40,515 nucleotides of DNA from a bacterium (GTDB taxonomy: Bacteria > Patescibacteriota > Microgenomatia > UBA1406 > GWC2-37-13): NCBI GenBank assembly GCA_021796235.1, contig JAJYOJ010000009.1:1-40515 (forward strand), read 5' to 3'. The notes below the pieces were generated by a model. The model had not been told where the DNA came from. It was given only the letters and a program-made list of their open reading frames with translations, and did not search any database. The position numbers and the translations under genes are program-made. Below, in pieces: positions 32,251 through 40,515 of this stretch. The first letter of the stretch is position 1; each line of letters starts with the position of its first letter.

Positions 32251-33750
32251 ATGCCTAAAAATATTCATAAAAGCCTAAAGATAGGCGCTTTTTTATTAAT
32301 ACTCTGTGTATTTTGCTATTTTAGACTAAAGCCCATCTATTCTCAAACTGTCGGCTATACATTTGACCAGGGAAGAGACTTTTTGAAAGCTGCTGAAGTG
32401 ATTTTATATGGAAAACCTACTTTTATTGGCCCGACTACCGGCATTATGGGAATTTTTCATGGCGCTTGGTGGTATTATCTATTAACAATTCCGTTTGTTC
32501 TTTTCCGCGGATCCCCTATAGGATTCTATTATTTTAATTTTTTTATTCAGCTTGGCGCCTTTTTCCTCTTAGCAATTTTTCTCAAAAAATATTTTGACCT
32601 TTTTACTGCTTATATCATTTCATTACTCGTTGCAGTTTCTCCGTATTTTATCTCTACGTCAATTTTTTTGGGTAATAATGTCATCGTTCTTCCTTTTCTG
32701 CTTCTTTTTCTTATTGTTAATTTCCTTATTATTGAAAAAAAAATAAAGAAGAAGGAAAGGACGTTTGCCTTTCTGCTCGGGCTATTCTTAGGATTTATTG
32801 CCGAGTTTGAATTTGCTTTCGGTCTTCTCCTTATTCCAACCTATTTCATTCTTTTGCTCGGATTTCCCCCGATTCGGACTTATATTTTTAAATCTAAACG
32901 CTGGGCAATCTATCTTATTGGTCTTTTAATACCATTTCTTCCCCGCATCTTCTTTGAGCTAAGACACGGGTTTCTCCAGACCAAAACCCTTTTGTCTTTT
33001 TTGCTTCACCCAAAGCTCTTTACTCCCAAACCATATGCCGACGTATTTAAAGATAGACAAAATCTTTTTGTCGGTTATTTTAAAGGCATATTTACTCACG
33101 ATCCAGTAGCAATAACCATATTGATTGCAGTCATTTTTTGTTTATCTTTCACCCTGTATAAAAAAAGCTTAGTTTATAAAAATTTTCTGTATTTTTTATT
33201 TCTCCTCCTAGGATTACTTTTTGTTTTCTCTACTCTTTATAAAGATACTTTTTGGGTAAATTATTACGAAGGTATTCAATATATCTTCTTGTTAATTACG
33301 GCGGTTTCATTAGCAAAAACAAAAAGTTTCAAGTATTTAACTTTGATCAAGTCACTATTAATAATAGTCATTATTTTTTTTGCTAGTCAATCCCTTATCA
33401 AGGAATTGAAAAGTAAGCCAAACTTTGTTGGACTTCCACTCCGAAATCAACTTAATGTAGTTCTTTACGTCCAGTCACAAGAAAAAAATCTTGCTAAATA
33501 TTGTGTAAAAATTTATACGCCGCCTGTTATTCCCTACACATATAACTATCTCTTTTTGTCACGTAAATTATCGTCAAATATTGCAACGCCAGACGATAAT
33601 TGGGTACATAACCGATGTTGGTTTATTATTGAAACGGACGATTATAAAAAACGACAAACAGATTGGATAAAGGCCAATATCCCCCAGGCTGCTAAAGTTT
33701 TAACTTCCAAAATGCTGAACGGAGTTACAATCGAACTTATTTCTAAATAA
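32251..33750 (+). CDS. GT39/ArnT-like membrane glycosyltransferase (DQGRD subtype)
   Basis: A 499-residue protein with about eleven membrane segments. FDQGRDFLKAAEVI (Asp39) and IGPTTGIMGIFHGAWWYYL in the first outer loop match the paralogue at 13631 position by position. The last 100 residues form an outer domain. The subtype has Asp-Gln instead of the usual Asp-Glu. It starts just beside the decayed GT39, which is divergent to it, and is followed eight bases later by the GT2 gene at 33758. Confidence 0.82.
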   Translation: MPKNIHKSLKIGAFLLILCVFCYFRLKPIYSQTVGYTFDQGRDFLKAAEVILYGKPTFIGPTTGIMGIFHGAWWYYLLTIPFVLFRGSPIGFYYFNFFIQLGAFFLLAIFLKKYFDLFTAYIISLLVAVSPYFISTSIFLGNNVIVLPFLLLFLIVNFLIIEKKIKKKERTFAFLLGLFLGFIAEFEFAFGLLLIPTYFILLLGFPPIRTYIFKSKRWAIYLIGLLIPFLPRIFFELRHGFLQTKTLLSFLLHPKLFTPKPYADVFKDRQNLFVGYFKGIFTHDPVAITILIAVIFCLSFTLYKKSLVYKNFLYFLFLLLGLLFVFSTLYKDTFWVNYYEGIQYIFLLITAVSLAKTKSFKYLTLIKSLLIIVIIFFASQSLIKELKSKPNFVGLPLRNQLNVVLYVQSQEKNLAKYCVKIYTPPVIPYTYNYLFLSRKLSSNIATPDDNWVHNRCWFIIETDDYKKRQTDWIKANIPQAAKVLTSKMLNGVTIELISK

Positions 33751-33757
33751 ATATAGA

Positions 33758-34519
33758 ATGGACAAAATTACTATCATCATCTTTACCCACAATGAAGAAA
33801 AAAATATAGAGGATTGCATAAATTCTGCAAAACTTCTAACGACACAGATTTTGATCATTGATATGGAAAGCTCGGACAAATCTCTTGCTACTGCAAAAAA
33901 AATGAAGGTTCGCGTCATAAACCACCCTTTTAGTCACTATGTTGAACCTGCCAGACAGTTTGGTATCGAAAAAGCATCTACAGACTGGGTTTTCGTCTTA
34001 GACGCCGATGAGCGGATTACCCAAGACTTAGCTCAAGAAATCAAACAGGCCATAAAAAACGGGAAAAAATTAAGTTATTATAAAATTGCGCGAAAAAATT
34101 GTTTTTTTTCACACTGGTTAAAGCATGGCGGATGGTGGCCAGATTATCAAATACGTCTAATTAATAAATCTTATTTTATTTCTTGGCCGAAAGAAATTCA
34201 CTCTACTCCTAAAGTTAGAGGAACTTACGGCTATCTAAAATATCCTCTCGTTCATAACTTTCATGGCGATTTACAAACCATGGTTGATAAAACAATTGTT
34301 TTCGAAGATATTGAGTCAAATCTTCTTTTCCGTGCCGGTCGAAGTGCAACAACTGTCATTTTTTTCCGTAAGTTTTTGGGTGAAACTTGGAGAAGATTGG
34401 CAAAAAGGATGGGTTTTCTTGATGGCACAGTTGGTATAATTGAAGGTATCTATCAAGCATTTTCGAAAACTATAACGTATTTGTTTTTATATGAAAAATC
34501 TTCAAGCAGGTCTGTATGA
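33758..34519 (+). CDS. GT2 glycosyltransferase, WaaE/KdtX-like
   Basis: A 253-residue GT-A enzyme: ITIIIFTHNEEKNIEDCINS, IDMESSDKS, LDADE (Asp82 and Asp84 metal site), then HWLKHGGWWPDYQIRL and IHSTPKVRG. These blocks are typical of the beta-glucosyltransferase WaaE/KdtX branch, in better preserved form than in the paralogue at 23091. It would add a hexose to a growing lipid-linked chain in the cytoplasm. The next gene overlaps its end by 29 bases. Confidence 0.88.
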   Translation: MDKITIIIFTHNEEKNIEDCINSAKLLTTQILIIDMESSDKSLATAKKMKVRVINHPFSHYVEPARQFGIEKASTDWVFVLDADERITQDLAQEIKQAIKNGKKLSYYKIARKNCFFSHWLKHGGWWPDYQIRLINKSYFISWPKEIHSTPKVRGTYGYLKYPLVHNFHGDLQTMVDKTIVFEDIESNLLFRAGRSATTVIFFRKFLGETWRRLAKRMGFLDGTVGIIEGIYQAFSKTITYLFLYEKSSSRSV

Positions 34520-35582
34520 TCCATACCTAGATGTTTTAGGCGGTGGTGAAAAACACATACTCCAAATTCTTAAAGTTCTCGAAGAAAAAGGTTACCAGCT
34601 TTACATTTTCTGGGACAAAAATTTAACTTCTGATATAGAAAAACGTTTTAATCTTCGGTTTAAATCGGTTCATTTTCTAAAAAACATTTTTAAAGGGGGT
34701 TTCAACACGTTTGAAAAAATGAGATTTCTTAAAAAATTTAACATATTTATTTACGTTACTGACGGAAGTTACTTTCTTTCAACGGCCAAAAAAAACTTTG
34801 TCTTTGCTATGGTACCCGATCGCAAACTTTATAATTTGAATCTGTTTAACAAAATAAAACTTAATAATTACCGTTTTATTTCAAACTCCCATTTTACGAA
34901 ATATTGGCTTCAGAGATTTGGCCTTAAATCAGATTTTATCTATCCCGGCATCAATAAGGATCTCATTGATTTAGATATATCGAAACTGCAAAAAGAAAAA
35001 ATTATTTTGTCGGTAGGTAGATTTTTTCCTCAACTTCACTCGAAAAATCAGGCAAAAATGATAAATTTGTTCAACAAAATTATACGTAATAATGTCTTGT
35101 TCAAAGATTTTAGACTATTTTTAGTAGGAGGATTAAAAGATGAGGATAATAACTATATAAATTACCTTAAATCTATTGCTTCTGATAATCCTAGGATCGT
35201 CTTCAAACCAAATATCACTTATAAAGAACTGTCTGATATATATAAAAAATCTTTCCTTTACTGGCATTTTACAGGGTATGGAATTAAGCAAGAAGAAAAT
35301 CCAGCCTTGGTGGAACACCTCGGAATTGCACCATTAGAAGCAATGGCGGCTGGTTGCCTAACATTTTGTTATCAAGCCGGTGGCATAGAGGAAATTATTA
35401 TAGATGGAAAAAATGGTTATCTTTTTAAGGATACAAATGAGCTTATTGAAAAGATGCTTGCTGTTTTAGAAAATGCTAATCTGATAAAAAAAATACAAAT
35501 CAGTGCCAAAAAAACTATTGAGGATAAATTCAGTTCTTCAGCCCTTATGAAACGTGTCGAAATGGTTATCTTAAATACTTAA
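34491..35582 (+). CDS. GT4 family glycosyltransferase
   Basis: A 363-residue GT-B enzyme. GLYDPYLDVLGGGEKHILQI near the start is the acceptor-side loop with the Gly-Gly-Gly-Glu turn; LSVGRFFPQLHSKNQAKMI starts the donor domain; HLGIAPLEAMAAGCL (about 277-291) is the EX7E-type donor site region, followed by GGIEEII. The FF-P-x-x-x-x-K-N-Q form is common in mannosyl- and glucosyltransferases. It overlaps the GT2 gene before it and is followed directly by another GT2 gene, so the three are probably one transcript. Confidence 0.88.
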   Translation: MKNLQAGLYDPYLDVLGGGEKHILQILKVLEEKGYQLYIFWDKNLTSDIEKRFNLRFKSVHFLKNIFKGGFNTFEKMRFLKKFNIFIYVTDGSYFLSTAKKNFVFAMVPDRKLYNLNLFNKIKLNNYRFISNSHFTKYWLQRFGLKSDFIYPGINKDLIDLDISKLQKEKIILSVGRFFPQLHSKNQAKMINLFNKIIRNNVLFKDFRLFLVGGLKDEDNNYINYLKSIASDNPRIVFKPNITYKELSDIYKKSFLYWHFTGYGIKQEENPALVEHLGIAPLEAMAAGCLTFCYQAGGIEEIIIDGKNGYLFKDTNELIEKMLAVLENANLIKKIQISAKKTIEDKFSSSALMKRVEMVILNT

Positions 35583-36482
35583 ATGATTAGCGTTATAATA
35601 CCAACTTATAAAAATAGGTCGGTTTTTTTAGCTAACTTGCACCATAACCTGCAGTATATAGCTGACTGTGAAATAATTGTGGTAAACGACAATCCCCAAT
35701 CAAGTCTTGCATCTGAATTAAAAAAAATTCCCAAAATTAAATTAATTGAAAATAAAACCAATATCGGATTTGCTAAAAGTGTCAATACGGGGTTAGCAAA
35801 AGCCTGTGGGGAATTTATTCTGCTGCTAAATGACGATGTTCTTCTTCTTGATGATTCTTACCGTAATGCCCTCGTCCATTTTAAAAAAGACCGTTCACTT
35901 TTCGCAGTAGGTTTCGCTCAAAAAGAAAAAAGTGGAACGATCGTTGGCAAAAATAGACTTTTCTGGAAAAACGGGCTTATTTTTCATGAAAAAGCAAAAA
36001 AAATGGATGCCGGTTATACTGCTTGGGCTGAAGGTGGTAGTTCAATTTTTTACAAAACTATATTAGAAGAGCTTGGAGGATTTGGAGAAATATACTCACC
36101 ATTTTATTGGGAAGATATCGATCTGTCTTATCGTGCCTGGAAAAGAGGCTATCATATTATATTTGACCCAACAATTGTCGTATCTCATCAACACGAATCA
36201 ACAATCGGAAAATATTTCACAAAAGTCCAGATCGAGAAAATAGCATTCCGAAACCAATTTTATTTTATCTGGAAAAATATAACAGATACAAAATTACTTT
36301 TTGAACACTTTGGATTACTTATCCCAAATTTTTTTTATTACTTTATTAAAGCTAAACCGGCATTTTTAACAGGTTTTTTGGAAGCAGGCAAGAATATATA
36401 TTCTGTGCTAAATAAAAGACGTAGCTATAATAAAAAATATTTAAAAACAGACCTAGAAATATTATCCAAATTTTATGAATAA
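35583..36482 (+). CDS. GT2 glycosyltransferase, rhamnosyltransferase-like
   Basis: A 299-residue GT-A enzyme: ISVIIPTYKNRSVFLANLHH, NIGFAKSVNTGLAKA, LLNDDVLLLD (Asp84-Asp85 metal site), and LGGFGEIYSPFYWEDIDLSY, the E-D-x-D block of rhamnosyltransferase/WbbL-type enzymes. It begins at the base after the stop of the GT4 gene and overlaps the next gene by eight bases, so translation is probably coupled. The basic C-terminus may hold it at the membrane. Confidence 0.88.
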   Translation: MISVIIPTYKNRSVFLANLHHNLQYIADCEIIVVNDNPQSSLASELKKIPKIKLIENKTNIGFAKSVNTGLAKACGEFILLLNDDVLLLDDSYRNALVHFKKDRSLFAVGFAQKEKSGTIVGKNRLFWKNGLIFHEKAKKMDAGYTAWAEGGSSIFYKTILEELGGFGEIYSPFYWEDIDLSYRAWKRGYHIIFDPTIVVSHQHESTIGKYFTKVQIEKIAFRNQFYFIWKNITDTKLLFEHFGLLIPNFFYYFIKAKPAFLTGFLEAGKNIYSVLNKRRSYNKKYLKTDLEILSKFYE

Positions 36483-38079
36483 AAAATTATTAATCGGCAT
36501 ATTGTTAGTTATTGTATTTGTCTCTGCAGTTTTAAGTTTTTATAACAAAAAAACTGTTTCTGTTCCTCGCTGTTTAAATTCAGATGAAGCCGCCTTTGGT
36601 TATAACGCCTATTCTATTTTAAAAACTGGAAAGGATGAGTACGGCACGCTTCTTCCCTTACGACTCAAATCGTTTGGTGATTTTAAATTGCCGCTCTATT
36701 CATACTTATCTGTCCCCTTTATCGCCCTTTTTGGATTAAATACAGAATCTACCAGACTGTTAAATTTATTGCTTGTTTCTATTTTTCCTCTGGCTGTGTA
36801 TTTTTTAACTAAAGAGCTTTTTCATAATCAGAAGATTGCTTTAATCGCCGCATCTCTGTCTGCAATTTCGCTTGCTTTTCATTCGATAGGTAGACAAGCG
36901 CATGAATCATTACTAGCTGTAGCTTTTTTAACCTTAAGCACTCTGTTCTTTATAAAGCTTATTAATAAATTTAATCTTAAGATGCTGGGCTTGTTTTTCC
37001 TTACGCTTTTTCTGTCACTTTTTGCCTATCATATCTCTAGGATATTTGCAGTGTTTTTCTTCGCAGTATCTTTGTTTTACCCAATGAAAACAAAAACGCA
37101 AAAAATATCTCTTCTTATTATATTTATATTTGTACTGGGAATATTCGCCTTGACCGATCTTAAATACAACCCTGCTCGGGTTGAGAATTTGCTTTTTTTT
37201 AATAATCAGGGCTTCTCTCTAAAAATAAATGAACTTAATACAGAAGGTGGAATTAGCTTACTGCATAATATTATAGTACAAGGCATAACAACTGTTACTT
37301 TCCAACATTTATCGTATTTTTCTCCCCAATTCTTGGTTATTAATGGCGACGATAATCCACGCTTTGGTTATCCTGGAATATCTTTATTGACGCCTTTTGA
37401 ATATATTTTTATTTTTATAGGTATCTATTTCGCATTTAGAAATAAAGAACGTTTTCGAAATTTTGTTTTAGCTCTTTTTATTGTTTCGCCCTTATCTGCA
37501 TCCCTCTCCTGGAATGGACTGTCTCTTACTCGTTCTATTTTCTTTTTTGTACCATGTATTATTTTTGCTTCTTACGGCATGTACCACTTTGTTCGAAGCA
37601 TAAAAAATAAATACCAATTTATGGCCGGATTATGCATCGCTGTGGGCATTTTGTTTTTTGCTGCAGTTTCCTGGGAATTTTATTTGTTTCATTATCCACA
37701 GCGCGGTCTTATAGTTCGATCTTGGGAGTGCGGTTATAAAGAACTAACAGATTATGTAGAACAGAACTATAATAAATTTGATAAATTTTATATTACAAAG
37801 AAAAACGGTGAACCTTATATTTTCTTTCTTTTTTTTCTAAAATATCCACCGGCGCTATACCAAAAATATGCAAAATTGACACCTCCCGACAAATATGGCT
37901 TTGGCCAAGTGGAAGGATTTGATAAATTCGATTTCAATTTTGACCTACCGAAAAATTCTCATAAGTACGTTGCAGTAGGATTCCCGGACGATTTTCAAAA
38001 TACAGGTATTGATCCGGCAAAAATTAAAAAAATTAAAGTTGGAACCGAAGATATGTTTTGGATCTACGAATCTCCTTAA
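36475..38079 (+). CDS. GT39-like membrane glycosyltransferase
   Basis: A 534-residue protein with about eleven membrane segments. LNSDEAAFGYNAYSILKTG (Asp37-Glu38) and PLRLKSFGDFKLPLYSYL form the first outer loop; this is the same subtype as at 26267. An outer domain of about 120 residues ends the protein (EQNYNKFDKFYITKKNGEPY). It is the last gene of the plus-strand glycan series, with a four-base convergent overlap with the protease gene. Confidence 0.85.
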   Translation: MNKKLLIGILLVIVFVSAVLSFYNKKTVSVPRCLNSDEAAFGYNAYSILKTGKDEYGTLLPLRLKSFGDFKLPLYSYLSVPFIALFGLNTESTRLLNLLLVSIFPLAVYFLTKELFHNQKIALIAASLSAISLAFHSIGRQAHESLLAVAFLTLSTLFFIKLINKFNLKMLGLFFLTLFLSLFAYHISRIFAVFFFAVSLFYPMKTKTQKISLLIIFIFVLGIFALTDLKYNPARVENLLFFNNQGFSLKINELNTEGGISLLHNIIVQGITTVTFQHLSYFSPQFLVINGDDNPRFGYPGISLLTPFEYIFIFIGIYFAFRNKERFRNFVLALFIVSPLSASLSWNGLSLTRSIFFFVPCIIFASYGMYHFVRSIKNKYQFMAGLCIAVGILFFAAVSWEFYLFHYPQRGLIVRSWECGYKELTDYVEQNYNKFDKFYITKKNGEPYIFFLFFLKYPPALYQKYAKLTPPDKYGFGQVEGFDKFDFNFDLPKNSHKYVAVGFPDDFQNTGIDPAKIKKIKVGTEDMFWIYESP

Positions 38080-38729
38080 ACAAAAAGTACTAGTGCAAGA
38101 TTATAAAAGGCATGGATGAGGATCGGAAGCACCAAACTTTTTCTCTCCAGAAAAATAAATGAATTAACCAGGCTTAAAATCAAGTCTGTAAACATAACCA
38201 AAAGTATCATATTGCCAGTCAATTTATAGTTAGTAAAAAGTATGGGTACGTGCAGGAAGAAAAAAAGAATACTTGCAAAAAATGAAGATGTATAAATATT
38301 TTTAGATTCCTCATACAATTTTTTTAATACAAATCCACGCGACAAAATTTCCTCTGAGATTCCTGTCGCTACCGCTATCGTAACTGTTAAAATTAAACTC
38401 GTTGGAGATGCATTTGGTAAGAGAACAAATTTTTTGAGTTTAACTAAATTAGCTAGAATTGCGCTTAAAAAAAAGACTGCTCCAATAACAATTCCTAAGC
38501 CAACATCGGCCCAGAACGTTTTTACCTTAAGATAAAGGTAAGAAAAAAATTCTTTTTTTTCATATTTTTCTATAAAGTAATAAACCGGCACAATAAAAAC
38601 AATAGGTTTTGCAATAAATTCATCAAACCAGTCCGGCATCCTAAACTTAGCTCTATAAACACTCCAGATAATTAAAACGACCGCCCAGAGATTTAGGGCT
38701 CTTTGGGTTGAGCTAATTTTCGTTTTCAT
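38076..38729 (-). CDS. CPBP-family intramembrane metalloprotease
   Basis: A 217-residue protein with about six membrane segments. All three motifs of the CPBP (CAAX protease/bacteriocin-processing, Abi) family are present: SEEILSRG (Glu126, Glu127, Arg131), FFFLH (His160) and HAFYN (His206, Asn210). Family members cleave peptides in the membrane or give immunity to bacteriocins. The substrate here is unknown. It is convergent with the glycan genes and lies downstream of the XRE regulator on the same strand, 70 bases away, so they may be cotranscribed. Confidence 0.88.
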   Translation of the reverse strand: MKTKISSTQRALNLWAVVLIIWSVYRAKFRMPDWFDEFIAKPIVFIVPVYYFIEKYEKKEFFSYLYLKVKTFWADVGLGIVIGAVFFLSAILANLVKLKKFVLLPNASPTSLILTVTIAVATGISEEILSRGFVLKKLYEESKNIYTSSFFASILFFFLHVPILFTNYKLTGNMILLVMFTDLILSLVNSFIFLERKSLVLPILIHAFYNLALVLFV

Positions 38730-38799
38730 TAAGAAAACTCTACTCTACCGCCGTTAATAAATCAACCCCGATTAAACCGGGGTCAAGCCGAGGATCCGT

Positions 38800-39018
38800 T
38801 TAAACACCAAAAAGGAGATTGCAAAGAGTTATTTTAAGAATCTTGGCTACTTTATTTAGAACTTTAACCGTTGGGTTGGCCTTTCCCTCTTCAATCCGGG
38901 CCAAATACGTTCTATCCATGTGCGATAAAAGAGCTAATTCTTCCTGAGATAGTCGTTTAACTTTTCTACGATTAATAATTCTTTTACCCAATCGCTTATA
39001 GAAAGAATTACCACCCAT
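38800..39018 (-). CDS. XRE-family transcriptional regulator
   Basis: A 72-residue protein consisting almost only of a helix-turn-helix: LGKRIINRRKVKRLSQEELA, LSHMDRTYLARIEEGKANPT, VKVLNKVAKILKI. The arrangement matches Cro/CI-type HTH_3 domains. It has no sensor or dimerisation domain. A near-consensus promoter sits ten bases before its start. It may regulate itself and the protease gene downstream. Confidence 0.88.
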   Translation of the reverse strand: MGGNSFYKRLGKRIINRRKVKRLSQEELALLSHMDRTYLARIEEGKANPTVKVLNKVAKILKITLCNLLFGV

Positions 39019-39028
39019 AAATTAGTGA

Positions 39029-39057
39029 ATAATAAAAAATATTTATTATAATGTCAA
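39029..39057 (-). promoter_or_regulatory. Near-consensus promoter of the XRE regulator
   Basis: On the minus strand TTGACA (39057-39052) and TATTAT (39034-39029) are separated by 17 bases, and the ATG follows ten bases after the -10, leaving a leader of only a few bases. The rest of the gap 39019-39164 is AT-rich with nothing else recognised. Confidence 0.7.
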
Positions 39058-39164
39058 TGGATTATATACTACAAAAATAGTGAATCTGGTCTTTCCTTCC
39101 GCCTTAAAAATATAAATATGTGTATATTAAAGAAGATATTTAATTAATCTTGATCACTTGTGTA

Positions 39165-40167
39165 TCATAGGATAACCTCGGATTGATTAAAGATTTTTAC
39201 TCGAACAAGATTTTGTCCACCAGTTTGATTGCCGTCAATTGCTGAAATAAGAAAATATAGTTACCTGCACCATTTATTGTGCCGTTTCCTTCAAGAATGG
39301 CTTTGTCTCCAGAAATAACTAACCAGTTATAGGAAGTTGAAACAAAATCTAGGTTTTTGAATAAGTTAATCTTCGTGTGTCCGGTCGGAGTTGTACTATT
39401 TTTTGTATACTTAGCGTTTACTTTCATCGATATTTTATCTGTTCCTTGCGAATAAAACTGTCCTCCAACTGTCAAAAAACGCTCTGTTGGATCATAGATA
39501 ATCACATATTGAAACTTTGCCAAGTTACACTGACATTAGCATCATCTGTTACAGTTAAACTTAACACATAAATACCAGCATTCGTATAGGTGTCAGAGTC
39601 AGAAACCGATCCTGAGCCATTCGATTCTTTAAGATAACTTACTGTTACAATTCCGTCTCCCCAATTCCAATAGGCCGTATGGATATCAAATACTCCGGGA
39701 TCTCTAAATGACGCGGCTGCAGTTATTGAAGAATTTATCGGACTTGAAGTAGATGAAGCAGTTATGGCGGAAAGTGTAAAGGGAGCATTATTAACGGTAA
39801 CTGTTGTTGTTTTCATTCCGGTTGCTCCTTGGTTGTCGGTTACATAAACCACAATCGTATATAATCCTTCATTGAGATACATATGACTTAAAGAAAAATT
39901 TTTAGCGGATAGAGTTAACTGCTGGTCTCCTGATCCGTCTGCGTAATTAACTGTAGCCGTCCAAGAGGTTGAAGCAGAGTCGGTAAATGAACCATTCTCT
40001 ATATACATCTGGCCTTCATTAACTGTTGAGTTAATCTCATTAACGACTGGCTTCAGGTCAGGTGCAGTATCCGTATCGTAAGAATAATTAAGTCTGAAGT
40101 CTCTTAGATAATTGTATACATCGCCACCCCAAAAATAAATCCAGTATTGCGTGTCCGAGTTATTTCT
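39165..40167 (-). pseudogene. Frameshifted PKD-domain surface protein remnant
   Basis: One frame from 40167 to 39502 reads IYFWGGDVYNYLRDF, then PVVNEINSTVNEGQMYIENG and SFTDSASTSWTATVNYADGS (first PKD domain) and a second PKD domain with AYWNWGDGIVTVSY. A shift near 39510 leads into YVIIYDPTERFLTVGGQFYS and STSYNWLVISGDKAILEGNG, the conserved C-terminal module that follows PKD repeats. A second shift near 39245 leads into ISAIDGNQTGGQNLVRVKIF and a stop at 39165. The N-terminus is also missing. Intact relatives are large secreted adhesion-type proteins. At least two frameshifts mark it as decayed unless they are sequencing errors. Confidence 0.78.
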
Positions 40168-40226
40168 TTATCCGACCTATTTTTTATTTGAAACTTTTCC
40201 TGTACAATCAAAGAATAGTCAAAAAC

Positions 40227-40254
40227 TTGACTTTAATTGATCCTATAGTATAAT
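40227..40254 (+). promoter_or_regulatory. Near-consensus promoter five bases before an ATG
   Basis: TTGACT (40227-40232) and TATAAT (40249-40254) are 16 bases apart, and the ATG of the small membrane protein is at 40260. The transcript would begin at or next to the start codon, a leaderless arrangement. Confidence 0.7.
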
Positions 40255-40259
40255 CAAAT

Positions 40260-40487
40260 ATGTATTTAAAAAAAGGCGGAAAGATACTAAAAAAGGCTCT
40301 CTGTCTTCTTCCGGTTTTACTTATTTTGCCTTTTCTTTTAACGTACGACTCATTGACGTATTTTATTACCAGACCAACCTGTCTCAACTGCGGCAGTCTT
40401 CTGGATTTTCTTAAAAATGCATCGTTAACCGTATTTTTACTGGGAGGAACGATTGGTTATAAGTTGAATAAAGACAAACATGCCTGA
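40260..40487 (+). CDS. Small membrane protein, unrecognised
   Basis: A 75-residue protein with a basic N-terminus (MYLKKGGKILKK), a hydrophobic segment at about 13-27, a short outer or inner loop with C-L-N-C (a possible thiol pair), and a second hydrophobic segment at about 53-66. No family is recognised. Its promoter is strong and gives a leaderless mRNA. Its end overlaps the start of a following frame by eight bases. Confidence 0.65.
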   Translation: MYLKKGGKILKKALCLLPVLLILPFLLTYDSLTYFITRPTCLNCGSLLDFLKNASLTVFLLGGTIGYKLNKDKHA

Positions 40488-40515
40488 TACACCGGAAGTA
40501 AGAACAGAAAACGGT
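40480..40515 (+). CDS. Start of a further gene, cut by the window end
   Basis: An ATG at 40480 overlaps the end of the small membrane protein gene and reads MPDTPEVRTENG up to the window edge. Overlapping starts are common in this genome, so it is probably the next gene of the operon. Nothing can be said about its function. Confidence 0.4.
   Translation, partial: MPDTPEVRTENG

Noticed and set aside
38765-38783. Six-base-pair GC hairpin as a terminator between the XRE and protease genes
   Set aside because: No T-run follows on either strand, so termination is not supported.
1-40515. CRISPR arrays, rRNA genes, or insertion sequences with a transposase
   Set aside because: No regularly spaced direct repeats, rRNA-like segments or transposase motifs were seen.
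1-40515. Recoded UGA (as in Absconditabacteria and Gracilibacteria)
   Set aside because: Several well-recognised genes end at TGA at the expected length, with the next gene starting at ATGA overlaps.

Overview
The window looks like a chromosome segment of a Candidate Phyla Radiation (Patescibacteria) bacterium, most likely of the Microgenomates group. This is inferred from the gene repertoire: a diversity-generating retroelement (DGR) with a membrane-anchored FGE/C-type-lectin target, a dense set of GT-C membrane glycosyltransferases, PKD-domain remnants, AT-rich DNA with few Shine-Dalgarno sites and several apparently leaderless promoters. Genes end normally at TGA as well as TAA/TAG, so a recoded UGA is unlikely. 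No rRNA or universal marker gene is present, so the placement is tentative.

Region 1 (about 1-5,120) is a DGR. Read on the minus strand the order is avd (4418-4005), template repeat TR (3982-3863), reverse transcriptase (3715-2573), a small gene plus an AbiEii-like nucleotidyltransferase (2544-1703), then the target gene (1381 to beyond base 1) carrying the variable repeat VR (222-102). TR and VR differ at 18 substituted positions, all of them adenines in the TR sense strand, plus one inserted base in VR. The insertion puts the target out of frame; removing it restores a frame that stays open to the window edge. A DUF2958 gene and a large imperfect palindrome lie beside avd.

Region 2 (5,130-10,900) has mobile-element functions: a replication-relaxation-like protein, a TraD/VirD4-type DNA-translocating ATPase, a small protein and a large serine recombinase. 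The recombinase frame runs antisense into tRNA-Phe and tRNA-Ile, the usual picture of an element integrated at a tRNA. The DGR may therefore be cargo of an integrated element whose left end lies outside the window.

Region 3 (10,827-11,169) is a minus-strand tRNA cluster: Arg(CCG), Ala(CGC), Ile(UAU), Phe(GAA).

Region 4 (11,209-38,079) is a roughly 27 kb surface-glycan locus: seven intact GT39/ArnT-like membrane glycosyltransferases, five other multi-pass GT-C or YfhO-like proteins, five GT2 and two GT4 cytoplasmic glycosyltransferases, and one Wzx-type flippase. One GT2 resembles dolichyl/polyprenyl-phosphate hexose synthases and could supply lipid-linked sugars to the GT-C enzymes. Two decayed genes, a MacB-type permease and a GT39, lie in the gaps.

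Region 5 (38,076-40,515) holds a CPBP-family membrane protease, an XRE regulator with a near-consensus promoter, a frameshifted PKD-domain pseudogene, a small membrane protein with a leaderless-type promoter, and the first codons of a further gene.
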